A DNA stretch of 52,840 nt, from IMG/VR virus record IMGVR_UViG_3300042350_002745, positions 1 through 52,840 of that record; one strand, written 5' to 3'. The notes beneath the pieces are model-generated. The model searched no databases. It was not told where the DNA came from and saw only the letters and a program-made list of their open reading frames with translations. This stretch comes from a virus. This document shows positions 43,415 to 50,332 of this stretch, piece by piece. The translations under genes were made by a program, and so were the position numbers. Each line of letters starts with the position of its first letter. Position 1 is the first letter of the stretch.

Positions 43415-43525
43415 GGATCGGGCGGGATTCAAACCCGCCTCGGAGTCGCAATGCTCCGTCGTCGGCCAGTCCTCAGAACTCGATTCGCTGTTGCCTCACA
43501 CGTGTCGCCACCACGCCGCCGACCC
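43415..43525 (-). ncRNA. tRNA-like structured RNA B
   Basis: 111 nt. Closing stem GGGTCGG (43519-43525) with CCGATCC (43415-43421), the third pair being G-T only when read leftward. Next come CGG and a 4-bp arm CGTG/CACG with a 7-base loop containing GG, like a D-arm. A 5-bp arm CGGAG/CTCCG follows, like a long variable arm. Last is GCGGG/CCCGC with loop TTTGAAT, one base from the T-loop consensus, abutting the closing stem. An anticodon arm with U33 cannot be placed confidently, and the length exceeds class II tRNAs by about 20 nt. Confidence 0.55.
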
Positions 43526-43702
43526 TCGCCTTCTCTCTGGCTGTCACGCACTGTCGCTACTATTTCCCCACAAACCATGCGTTATTGTTGGGTGAACACG
43601 ATGCCGTAGCTGGCAGCGGTTGCCTATCCTGCTAAGCAACCGAGTGGTCTTTTTTTCTCCCTTTCGGGGTAGGTCTGTCGACCAACCAGGAACCACTTCA
43701 AA
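43526..43702 (-). other. Non-coding spacer with a 9-bp hairpin between RNAs C and B
   Basis: No gene is seen. Reading leftward, GGTTGCTTA (43633-43641) pairs over 9 bp with TAGGCAACC (43618-43626) around a 6-base loop. One pair is T-G only on this strand, supporting a leftward RNA. It could be a further diverged member of the RNA family, or part of a precursor. An A-run/T-run (43651-43657) is also present. Confidence 0.45.
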
Positions 43703-43866
43703 GGGTCGGACAGGAATCGCACCTGCTGACCACACCCGCCTGGGCGTGTTCGCGACGAGCCCTGCCGCGAATCGGGCTTGTCCTTATTTACCGCTTGTGC
43801 CGTTGGTGTCCCGCTAAGGCCCTATCGAACACAGTAGTATCGTGTCACTGTCCACGACGCCGACCC
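43703..43866 (-). ncRNA. tRNA-like structured RNA C (largest member)
   Basis: 164 nt. Closing stem GGGTCGG (43860-43866) with CCGACCC (43703-43709). It is followed by CGT and the D-arm-like CGTG/CACG with loop GACAGTGA, then a long branched interior including TTCGCG/CGCGAA. A T-arm-like GCAGG/CCTGT with loop TGCGATT (the T-loop consensus but for one base) abuts the closing stem. It begins 10 nt past the stop of the ssDNA-binding protein gene, so it is in that transcript. Confidence 0.5.
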
Positions 43867-43876
43867 TCAGGCCCGA

Positions 43877-45037
43877 TCACTGATCGGGCCATTCCGAATC
43901 CCACGCCTCGTCGGAACCAGAACCAGCGGAGGCTGGTGCTGGTTCTGGTGCGACTTCGGGCGTGGTCCCTGTCGCTTGAGCCTGCGGCTCTCGCGACAGA
44001 TCCTTCAAGTTGACCTTGTGAGGGTCATCGTTTCCGTCAAAGACGCTGATTACCCCGTTGACATTCTTGTGGATCGTGACTTTACCCAAGGTGACGTGGT
44101 AAGCCACGTCACCCTTGGCAGGCCAAGCAGCCACAGGAGCCGAGACGGCAGGGGCCGATACCGCAGGAGCCGGAGCAGCAGGAGGCAAGGTCGTCGTAAC
44201 GACCGGCCTTTGCACCTTAGGCTCAGGGGCAGTCGGCTTCGGAATATCCAAAGGTTTCGGCGTTGGCGGTGGTTGCACCACCGCCGAAACCGTAGCCACC
44301 ACTTCGGTGTCCTCGGACACCGAAGCGTCGTCCGCATCTTCGTCGTAAAACTTGGCTCGCAAAGTCTCTGCACTCTCAATAACCAGCAGGTTATCGAGTT
44401 GTAGGGCTTGGGCCAAGATCGCCTCGGGGACGCCGCCGTGTCGGTCGAAATCGAACGAGACGGCCTCATAGCATTTGTTACCTGGAAGCACCTTCTCAGC
44501 AAAGGTGACATAGATGAACGCCCCTTCGACAGGATCGGCGAAGTAGTCAATCCACTCGCGACCGGGGATCGCGACCTTGGCCGAGACGGTCGTGTTCAAC
44601 TGTTTCGAGAACAGGTGGTAGCTGTGATCGAACAGCACGACTTGATTCTGCTCAGGCAACCACACTGTGTACAGTGTGCGTTGCTTGGCATAATACTTCT
44701 TGGCCGTTTCCTTGGTCAACTCGCCCGATTCGATAGCAGCACTGATGCCTTCGCAGATCGGGCATTTGCCGCCCTTGGTCAACCTCGGGCAGATCGCGTA
44801 TCCCTTGTTGTCCGACCCGAGGTTGTTGTGGACGTAGTAGTCTCGGGCGTAGTGCAAATCGCCGTCCTTCGCCACCGGGTGCTTCGCACCCGCTGGCACA
44901 GTGTACGGCAAGATGACCATCTTGAACGTGCCTGCCTTGTCTACCTTGAGAGACTTGATGCCTTGCGGGATTCGGAGAGTCCTGCCAGCAGGGCCTTCTG
45001 CGGCCTTATCTCTGGTTTTTTTCGATGACAATGCCAT
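43877..45037 (-). CDS. Single-stranded DNA-binding protein, gp32-like
   Basis: 386 residues. The N-terminal part is basic. The core has Y-A-R-D-Y-Y-V-H-N-N and a metal site built by C-P-R-L-T-K-G-G-K-C-P-I-C (about 82-94), as in T4 gp32-type proteins, then aromatic strands (LYTVWLPEQNQVVLFD). A long Pro-Ala-Val-rich linker (about 255-320) includes a small K-G-D-V-A-Y barrel. The protein ends acidic (SGSDEAWDSEWPDQ), the usual tail that recruits replication partners. It coats ssDNA for the helicase, recombinase and polymerase. Confidence 0.85.
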   Translation of the reverse strand: MALSSKKTRDKAAEGPAGRTLRIPQGIKSLKVDKAGTFKMVILPYTVPAGAKHPVAKDGDLHYARDYYVHNNLGSDNKGYAICPRLTKGGKCPICEGISAAIESGELTKETAKKYYAKQRTLYTVWLPEQNQVVLFDHSYHLFSKQLNTTVSAKVAIPGREWIDYFADPVEGAFIYVTFAEKVLPGNKCYEAVSFDFDRHGGVPEAILAQALQLDNLLVIESAETLRAKFYDEDADDASVSEDTEVVATVSAVVQPPPTPKPLDIPKPTAPEPKVQRPVVTTTLPPAAPAPAVSAPAVSAPVAAWPAKGDVAYHVTLGKVTIHKNVNGVISVFDGNDDPHKVNLKDLSREPQAQATGTTPEVAPEPAPASAGSGSDEAWDSEWPDQ

Positions 45038-45038
45038 G

Positions 45039-45458
45039 TTAGCTCTTAACTCCCTTCGGTTGGATTGGGGTCGATCCGAGGAATCCGGAGATCGACAGTT
45101 CGGTCAGGTACTTCAAGCTCGAACGCTTAGCGTCGAGCGCATCGCAAACGGCGCGAGTCTCCAACAACTTGGACTTAGCCGCGACTACTGCCGCCTGGGC
45201 TTCAATGTAGTCGGGCTGTATGAGGATCGTCGCTTTGATCGTGTCCTCAGTGGTTTTGGTGATCCCGTAGTTTACGGGGTTCTGCCTGATGTCGCTGCTC
45301 AACTTGGCTTCGACAAGTTTCAGGTGATTCTCAGCGACCAAGGACGCCGTGGCGTCCTCGGACGCTGCTCGGTTCCACAGGAGAATATCCTGTGGAACTG
45401 ATTCGAGGTCATCGGCAAGACGGTTACGATCCACCGACAAGTTTGTTTGCTCAGACAT
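45039..45458 (-). CDS. UvsY-like recombination mediator
   Basis: 139 residues, helical. The pattern D-L-E-S-V-P-Q-D-I-L-L-W-N, then E-N-H-L-K-L-V-E-A-K, T-E-D-T-I-K-A-T-I and C-D-A-L-D-A-K-R-S-S-L resembles UvsY-type mediators, which load the RecA/UvsX-like recombinase on ssDNA-binding-protein-coated DNA. Its place next to the ssDNA-binding protein gene (1-base gap) fits. The family call is from memory of the pattern. Confidence 0.68.
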   Translation of the reverse strand: MSEQTNLSVDRNRLADDLESVPQDILLWNRAASEDATASLVAENHLKLVEAKLSSDIRQNPVNYGITKTTEDTIKATILIQPDYIEAQAAVVAAKSKLLETRAVCDALDAKRSSLKYLTELSISGFLGSTPIQPKGVKS

Positions 45459-45502
45459 TTCTGCCTCCTAAGTGAAAGTTTCCATTCCGACTGTGCTAGG
45501 TT

Positions 45503-46405
45503 CTACGCCGAGGCTCGAACCAAAGCAAGAATAAATCCGGGTTTGCGAGAAGAAAAAAACTGATTTTCAAACTCGCCCATGATCTTGACCACGGTTGGGA
45601 CTGACTTTCCGTTCAGAAGCATCGCCGCACCGTAGGACATGATCGCACACCGAAGTCGCTCGATCTCCCCTTCGGGGAGATCTTTAACCGTGACTCCATG
45701 CTTAGGAAAGATAGACTTTCCAGCATAGAGGTCTTGGACCACCTTGAACACGTCAGGCTTGAGATCCTCAGGGTTGCTGAGGATCTCCGACCAACGCTCC
45801 TTCGGAGCGTTGGCAACCTGCTCCAGCAGCACCAAGGCGAGCCTTGGGCTGCCATTGGCCGCCTGCGAGATCGTCGTGGCGATGCACTCGATCCCCTCGG
45901 CGGTTGACACCTTGTTGACCAAGGTGTTCAAGTCGGCGATGCTGACATCGCCGAGCTTGAAGTGGGTCAGCCGATTCTGCAACGGCTTTTCCAGCTTCTC
46001 GGGGTTGGTCGTGCAAAGGATGAAGTAGATATGGCCGGGGGTATCCTCGGCCATCTTGAGCATAGCTCTCTGACCCTGGGATGTGATTTGGTGGGCCTCG
46101 TCGATGATGTAGATGCGTCGGCCTCCGGAGAGGCCACGCATCTGCAATCGGCCCTCGATCTCGCGGATAGCGTCAACTCCGTTGTCGCTAGCCGCATTCT
46201 TCTCGATGATGTCGACGCCTGATGCTCCGAGTTCCCTGGCGAGAATTCTCGCCAAGGTCGTCTTTCCGGTCCCACTGGGACCGGAAAACAAAAGAGCATG
46301 GGGCAATGCTTGCTTCGCAAGCATTGCTCGTAGTTGCGATACGACAGCAGACTGACCGACAACTTCGTCCAGCGATGCTGGACGGTACTTTTGGTAAAGG
46401 CCCAT
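45503..46405 (-). CDS. Clamp loader / DnaX-like AAA+ ATPase
   Basis: 300 residues. Start Y-Q-K-Y-R-P-A-S-L-D-E-V-V-G-Q, Walker A G-P-S-G-T-G-K-T-T (about 43-51), Walker B I-Y-I-I-D-E-A-H (about 98-105), sensor 1 region C-T-T-N-P-E-K-L and arginine-finger-like R-L-T-H-F. The C-terminal part is a helical collar. It loads the sliding clamp at primer ends. There is no second loader subunit gene in the window. The ATG overlaps the kinase stop by 1 base. Confidence 0.88.
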   Translation of the reverse strand: MGLYQKYRPASLDEVVGQSAVVSQLRAMLAKQALPHALLFSGPSGTGKTTLARILARELGASGVDIIEKNAASDNGVDAIREIEGRLQMRGLSGGRRIYIIDEAHQITSQGQRAMLKMAEDTPGHIYFILCTTNPEKLEKPLQNRLTHFKLGDVSIADLNTLVNKVSTAEGIECIATTISQAANGSPRLALVLLEQVANAPKERWSEILSNPEDLKPDVFKVVQDLYAGKSIFPKHGVTVKDLPEGEIERLRCAIMSYGAAMLLNGKSVPTVVKIMGEFENQFFSSRKPGFILALVRASA

Positions 46406-46986
46406 TACTTCAAAAATCCTTTCATAATCTCAGTGATTCGGCGTTGGAATTGGGGGAGTGATCCGTCGTTCAAGACGATGCGATCAACAGCAAATTGCTG
46501 TTGTTCGCTTCGGTGGCTTGGCAAGGTGGCAACTTCCTCGGAGACTCGACCTTGAATCTCCCAAATCTCGCCACCCTCGGACTTGATGAACTCCGCTTCC
46601 TCGGGGAAACGAACGTCACGGAAGGCATACCTGGGTAGGCCCCTGGCTCTCGTTCTTTGTTTGGCGATGTTGACCCAGCACCACGGGCCGAAGATGTCCC
46701 TGCCATTCTCCGTACCGATGGTACGGAGCATTTGCCGAACGGCGGGATACCGCCGTTTGGTCGTGTCCCATCCGTCCTTGTCAACGAGGGTTTGCAGGTA
46801 AACGCACCGGTGGTGGGCGATCAGCACCGGTGGGTTGAGTCGGTAGAGGCTTTCGTAGACGGGATCGGAGAATCCGATGATCCCGTATCCGAAGTGGAAG
46901 GCTAGCCAAGTGGCTGCGGTATCCTTACCGGAGCCAATTTCCCCCCGCAATCCAATAATTGGAGGTAATTTGTCTAGTTGAGTCAT
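46405..46986 (-). CDS. Deoxynucleoside monophosphate kinase
   Basis: 193 residues. P-loop G-L-R-G-E-I-G-S-G-K-D-T (about 12-23), followed by the FGY-I and F-S-D-P-V elements and R-Q-M-L-R-T-I-G-T-E-N-G-R, as in T4 gp1-like dNMP kinases. The middle D-V-R-F-P-E-E-A-E-F-I lies near the nucleotide site. It phosphorylates dNMPs to dNDPs for phage DNA synthesis. Confidence 0.8.
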   Translation of the reverse strand: MTQLDKLPPIIGLRGEIGSGKDTAATWLAFHFGYGIIGFSDPVYESLYRLNPPVLIAHHRCVYLQTLVDKDGWDTTKRRYPAVRQMLRTIGTENGRDIFGPWCWVNIAKQRTRARGLPRYAFRDVRFPEEAEFIKSEGGEIWEIQGRVSEEVATLPSHRSEQQQFAVDRIVLNDGSLPQFQRRITEIMKGFLK

Positions 46987-47939
46987 TTTAAGTCTCCTAG
47001 TCGCTTTTTAGTGATTTCGCAGTATTCTGGGTTCAATTCACACAGGACAGCATTTCTGCCATGCTTCATAGCTACTTCGGCGGTCGTTCCTGACCCGCCG
47101 AAGGGATCAAGGACAATACTCCCGGGTGACGATCCGGCCAGTACGCACACTTCGGCCAATGCTGGGGTCATTGTAGCGAAGTGTGCTTCCTTATACGGTC
47201 TGGTTGGAATAGACCAAACCGAACGGCGGTTGCGTGTATCATACTGTTTGGCTTCCATTGTAGTCATGCCTTCTGCGGATATGTTTCTGGATTTTCCGCG
47301 ATTCTGTCCTGCACAGACCGCAGGCTCTTGCATCGCATCAAAATCGTAGAAATACCGTTGATTCTTGCTCAGCAGGAAAACGTACTCATGCGCCTTGGTG
47401 CAGCGATCCGTGACGCTCTCAGGCATCGGGTTTGGCTTGTGCCAAATGATGTCCTGCCTGAGATACCAGCCGTCCGCTTGCAATGCGAACGCAACGCGCC
47501 AGGGTATGCCGATTAAATCTTTCTCTTTTAACCCATCAATCCGTCGTCCGCGCTTTGACGCAGATGGGTCAGATGGGAGTCCACGCTTCTTGTCATCTGT
47601 CCGCGCTCCTCCGAATGCATGGGCGCGATTGTCGTCAAATCTACCGGGCCGATAGTTGTAATAACTATCGCCAAGGTTGAGCCACAGCGTCCCATCGTCC
47701 CGCAGCACCCTTCGGACCTCGCGGAACACCGCAACCAGCTTCGCCACAAACTCGTCAGGCGTAGGCTCAAGCCCAATCTGACCGTCGACCCCGTAATCCC
47801 GCAGCCCAAAATACGGCGGCGACGTTACGCAACATTGTATTTTCCCATTGGGGATTTTAGATAATCCGTCCATAACATCCCCTTGATACAGGCGATATTT
47901 GCCTAGCCTGCCTTGTGGTAGGTTTTCTTGCTCGCCCAT
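46983..47939 (-). CDS. DNA methyltransferase, beta class (N6-adenine or N4-cytosine)
   Basis: 318 residues. Motif IV T-S-P-P-Y (about 38-42) comes first and motif I D-P-F-G-G-S-G-T-T (about 277-285) last, the beta-class order. L-C-E-L-N-P-E-Y follows as part of the SAM site. T-S-P-P-Y is used by both N4-cytosine and N6-adenine enzymes, so the base is open. No restriction partner is seen; protection of phage DNA from host nucleases is likely. The stop overlaps the kinase start (ATGA); the start overlaps the polymerase gene by 37 bases. Confidence 0.85.
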   Translation of the reverse strand: MGEQENLPQGRLGKYRLYQGDVMDGLSKIPNGKIQCCVTSPPYFGLRDYGVDGQIGLEPTPDEFVAKLVAVFREVRRVLRDDGTLWLNLGDSYYNYRPGRFDDNRAHAFGGARTDDKKRGLPSDPSASKRGRRIDGLKEKDLIGIPWRVAFALQADGWYLRQDIIWHKPNPMPESVTDRCTKAHEYVFLLSKNQRYFYDFDAMQEPAVCAGQNRGKSRNISAEGMTTMEAKQYDTRNRRSVWSIPTRPYKEAHFATMTPALAEVCVLAGSSPGSIVLDPFGGSGTTAEVAMKHGRNAVLCELNPEYCEITKKRLGDLK

Positions 47940-49267
47940 GAATCTTCTCCTACTTCTACTTCGGTTTTGAGGTCAACGATAATCCAAGGCCACTGTGTTC
48001 GTATCCACTTTGTCATTACCTCGTTTGCCATCTCGATGTAATCGTCGAGTTCCTCTCGGGGAACCTCGGCGATCAGCGAGTCGTGGATCTGGCAGAACAG
48101 GCGGCTACGCATCTTCCTTTGGAAGATGCGTTTTGTCAACTCTATGATGCTTTTTAGCAGACAGTGAAAGGCTGCGCCTTGCACTGGACTGTTGATAACT
48201 TCGTTACGCTTGAAGATCCCCCAGACGCGAAACCCGGTGAGCGTGTGGAAGTGGCCGTTGCGTAGGTACTCTTGGAACCAGTCAGTTCGCCATTGCTTGT
48301 AAACTGAAAACCGCTTGTTCCAGAAATGGTTGAACATGCTGTCGATATGCAACATGAACGAGTCGGAGGTCATAGCCTTTTCGTGGCCGAGGGTCTTGAT
48401 GCCCCTCTCCGATAGGTGTTGCAAAAGCGGCTTGCCGCTTTGCATCGTATGGGATTCGGCGAATCGCCAAAGGTTTTTGGCGATGCTGCCGGGGGCATCC
48501 CCATAGAACGCAGCGAACGTCCAAAATCCCTTAATTGCTTGGCGAATCGGCTTCTCTACGGCATCGAGCTTGAAGCATTCAAGCGTCGACTCCTTGTGGA
48601 GATCGTCGCCAGATTGAAGGATGTCAAGCATCGTCGGATCTCGGTGGTAGCAAGCAGCTACGAACACTTCCAACTGAGCGTAGTCGATCTCCACGATCAC
48701 GTTGTTCGGGTCGCTCGGCTTGATGATCCCCCGCAGAGTCTTACCAACGTCAGGGTCGCGGATTGGTAGATTTTGCAAGTTCGGAGAATCCGAACTTGAC
48801 CGATACGTGGTGACCGTATGTAGATTGAAAAAGGCGTGAACTCTGCCTTTGCAGAGTTCTCGCTTGAATGGCATCAAGTACGTCCCCTTGAGTTTCGCTA
48901 GTTTCTGCGTTCGCTGAAACAGCTTCGCATAGGGAGTATTGATTTCTTGTAGGGCTTCGTCATCCAGAGACAGTTTACCTGTCTCTGGATTCATAAGACC
49001 GCCTGGAAAACCCATGACAATGTAGAGGATGTGGGCTAGTTGCTCTCGGGAGCCGATTTTGGTCTTGGCTCCGAACCGCTTTCGCTGTTCCTCGTACTCA
49101 GTCATTGACCGCAATTCCGCTTCCATCTCCTTGATGCGATTGCCGACATCGGCAATCGCAGCGTCGAGTCGTTCTTCGCATACGGGCATCCCTACGCTTT
49201 CCATTCTGGAAAGCGCGAGGGAGCCTTCGTGCATCAAGGCGTAGGCTTGGGGACTTGCGGGTTTCAT
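47903..49267 (-). CDS. DNA polymerase A, polymerase-domain half
   Basis: 454 residues from ATG 49267 (TAATG coupling to the lipoprotein stop). Motif A V-E-I-D-Y-A-Q-L-E (about 198-206), motif B with K-G-F-W-T-F-A-A-F-Y-G (about 253-263), and motif C C-Q-I-H-D-S-L (about 406-412). There is no exonuclease domain here; it is encoded at 34479-35681. The N-terminal thumb region includes L-K-G-T-Y and T-Y-R-S-S-S-D-S-P-N-L-Q-N-L-P, the latter a strong polymerase A signature. The last residues are a charged tail. Confidence 0.9.
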   Translation of the reverse strand: MKPASPQAYALMHEGSLALSRMESVGMPVCEERLDAAIADVGNRIKEMEAELRSMTEYEEQRKRFGAKTKIGSREQLAHILYIVMGFPGGLMNPETGKLSLDDEALQEINTPYAKLFQRTQKLAKLKGTYLMPFKRELCKGRVHAFFNLHTVTTYRSSSDSPNLQNLPIRDPDVGKTLRGIIKPSDPNNVIVEIDYAQLEVFVAACYHRDPTMLDILQSGDDLHKESTLECFKLDAVEKPIRQAIKGFWTFAAFYGDAPGSIAKNLWRFAESHTMQSGKPLLQHLSERGIKTLGHEKAMTSDSFMLHIDSMFNHFWNKRFSVYKQWRTDWFQEYLRNGHFHTLTGFRVWGIFKRNEVINSPVQGAAFHCLLKSIIELTKRIFQRKMRSRLFCQIHDSLIAEVPREELDDYIEMANEVMTKWIRTQWPWIIVDLKTEVEVGEDSWASKKTYHKAG

Positions 49268-49509
49268 TAGCGACGACGCCCCAGTCGGTCGTAGACAACG
49301 ACCTTGCCAGCGGTCTTGACGACCTTGGCAACGGGTCGGCCAACTCGGTCGTAGACTTGCGAGCAAGTCCCACCGACGCACGTTGCGACCCTCGCTACGG
49401 GACGGCCCAAACGGTCAACGACCGTTTGGGTGTCGCCTGCCATCGCAGCACACCCTGAACACAATGCGGCGACGATCATCACCGCAAAAATTGTTGGTTT
49501 CCGCATCAT
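49267..49509 (-). CDS. Phage-encoded lipoprotein with short DRxGRPVA repeats
   Basis: 80 residues from ATG 49509 (AGAGGG upstream). Signal peptide M-M-R-K-P-T-I-F-A-V-M-I-V-A-A-L-C-S, lipobox L-C-S-G-C with Cys at about 20, then A-A-M-A-G. The mature part has three similar units, V-D-R-L-G-R-P-V-A, Y-D-R-V-G-R-P-V-A and Y-D-R-L-G-R, and two extra Cys in between. Lipid-anchored envelope proteins of phages often act as superinfection exclusion factors; this is a guess. It shares a transcript with the polymerase gene and with the tRNA-like RNAs upstream. Confidence 0.75.
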   Translation of the reverse strand: MMRKPTIFAVMIVAALCSGCAAMAGDTQTVVDRLGRPVARVATCVGGTCSQVYDRVGRPVAKVVKTAGKVVVYDRLGRRR

Positions 49510-49544
49510 CGGAATACCCTCTTTCTATTTTTAACCCAGAAACA

Positions 49545-49571
49545 GCACCGAACCCACGTTGGGTTCGGTGC
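49545..49571 (-). other. 12-bp perfect hairpin after RNA E
   Basis: Stem GCACCGAACCCA (49545-49556) with its complement (49560-49571), 3-base loop. It lies between RNA E and the lipoprotein gene on the same transcript and has no T-tract. It could be a processing or stability element. Confidence 0.6.
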
Positions 49572-49575
49572 GAGA

Positions 49576-49679
49576 GGATCGAGTCGGAATCAAACCGACG
49601 TTGTTCAGCATCGTGAGCTACAGTTGCGGTGTGCCGCATACCGTTTTACGGGCCACGAACCCCAACTCACTACCGATCC
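49576..49679 (-). ncRNA. tRNA-like structured RNA E
   Basis: 104 nt. Closing stem GGATCGG (49673-49679) with TCGATCC (49576-49582), the last pair G-T only in the leftward reading. It is followed by TA (as tRNA positions 8-9), GTGA and a G-rich loop, then TGCGG/CCGCA as an inner hairpin. The T-arm-like GTCGG/CCGAC with loop TTTGATT abuts the closing stem. A stem CGATG/CGTCG with an 8-base loop CTGAACAA is an alternative that competes with the T-arm. Confidence 0.55.
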
Positions 49680-49768
49680 ATAAAAAACCAGCCTCACAAA
49701 CACCTGCTTATCTGGTTTTGTCATTTTTCACCTTTGCCTTTCTTGCGGGGTGTTCCGCAAAATCAAAA

Positions 49769-49908
49769 GGATCGGGCAGGATTGGCTACCTGCTTACGGC
49801 GTCTGGGATGCGTTCGTTTGCCCCAATTCTCTGCCGAGTCTCTACGTTTCCGCTTCTCTTGCCGATGCCGCTTATTTCAAATCGTGGTTATCGCCACGCC
49901 GCCGATCC
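49769..49908 (-). ncRNA. tRNA-like structured RNA D1
   Basis: 140 nt. Closing stem GGATCGG/CCGATCC is perfect (49902-49908 with 49769-49775). Then comes CGG and the D-arm-like CGTG/CACG with an 8-base loop, as in B and C. The abutting arm GCAGG/CCTGC has loop TAGCCAAT, nearly that of RNA A. The interior is unresolved. It is followed by TTTT. Confidence 0.55.
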
Positions 49909-49990
49909 AGTTCCCTGTGAAGGCTTCGATCTGTGCCCTCCGGTTGCCACACGGTACAAGACTAGATCTGAGATGAGGTTGTTTGGTAAA

Positions 49991-50092
49991 GGATCGGGCA
50001 GGTGATTCTCCTGCCAAGTCGCTTATGGGCGAAGCCTCTGGTAGCGTTGTCGCGATCAACACCCCCGCAATCTTTAGGATTGCCGCCGATCC
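49991..50092 (-). ncRNA. tRNA-like structured RNA D2 (best cloverleaf)
   Basis: 102 nt. Closing stem GGATCGG/CCGATCC (50086-50092 with 49991-49997). Then CGG, arm CAATC/GATTG with loop CTAAA, arm TGTTG/CAACG with 7-base loop ATCGCGA (U33 present; nominal anticodon CGC), a larger arm CGCT/AGCG with inner GGC/GCC, and GCAGG/CCTGC with loop AGAATCA abutting the closing stem. This gives four arms plus the acceptor, like a class II tRNA. The T-loop and D-loop consensus bases are absent, so function as a tRNA is doubtful. Confidence 0.5.
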
Positions 50093-50180
50093 TGTGCAAC
50101 TGATAAACCGTTGCCGCCTCGCCGGTTTGGCCTCCGGCATCGGCTCTGATTGTGATTAAATCTTCATGGTGATTTCCTTT

Positions 50181-50209
50181 ATTCTAGGAGGTCGCAAGAT
50201 TCCTCACAA
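50181..50209 (-). promoter_or_regulatory. Candidate promoter for the tRNA-like cluster, lipoprotein and polymerase
   Basis: Reading leftward: -35 TTGTGA (50204-50209, 4/6), 17-base spacer, -10 TAGAAT (50181-50186, 5/6). It would start a transcript about 80 nt before RNA D2. The remaining gap 50093-50332 shows no gene. Confidence 0.45.
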
Positions 50210-50332
50210 CGATCTTTGTTTGGGGCTAGCTCGGTGTCGGTCCTCGAATACGTTGGCCTCGGTTTCATTCGGCCCACTCGATGACGACTCGTCTGCTTGC
50301 GGCTTGTTCGTACCAAGGTCACCCCGATGCCC

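Noticed and set aside
43415-43866. Call of ordinary tRNA genes for RNAs B and C
   Set aside because: T-arm-like ends fit, but lengths (111 and 164) and the lack of a convincing anticodon arm do not; tRNA-like is the safer term.
49576-50092. MITE-like transposable elements, because ends are inverted repeats
   Set aside because: The pairs use G-T wobble in one strand only, and no target-site duplication is seen, so an RNA explanation is better.
50156-50167. Three-codon minigene M-K-I with a ribosome-site-like AAGGA upstream
   Set aside because: The site would fall at the expected transcript start, and such short frames occur often by chance.
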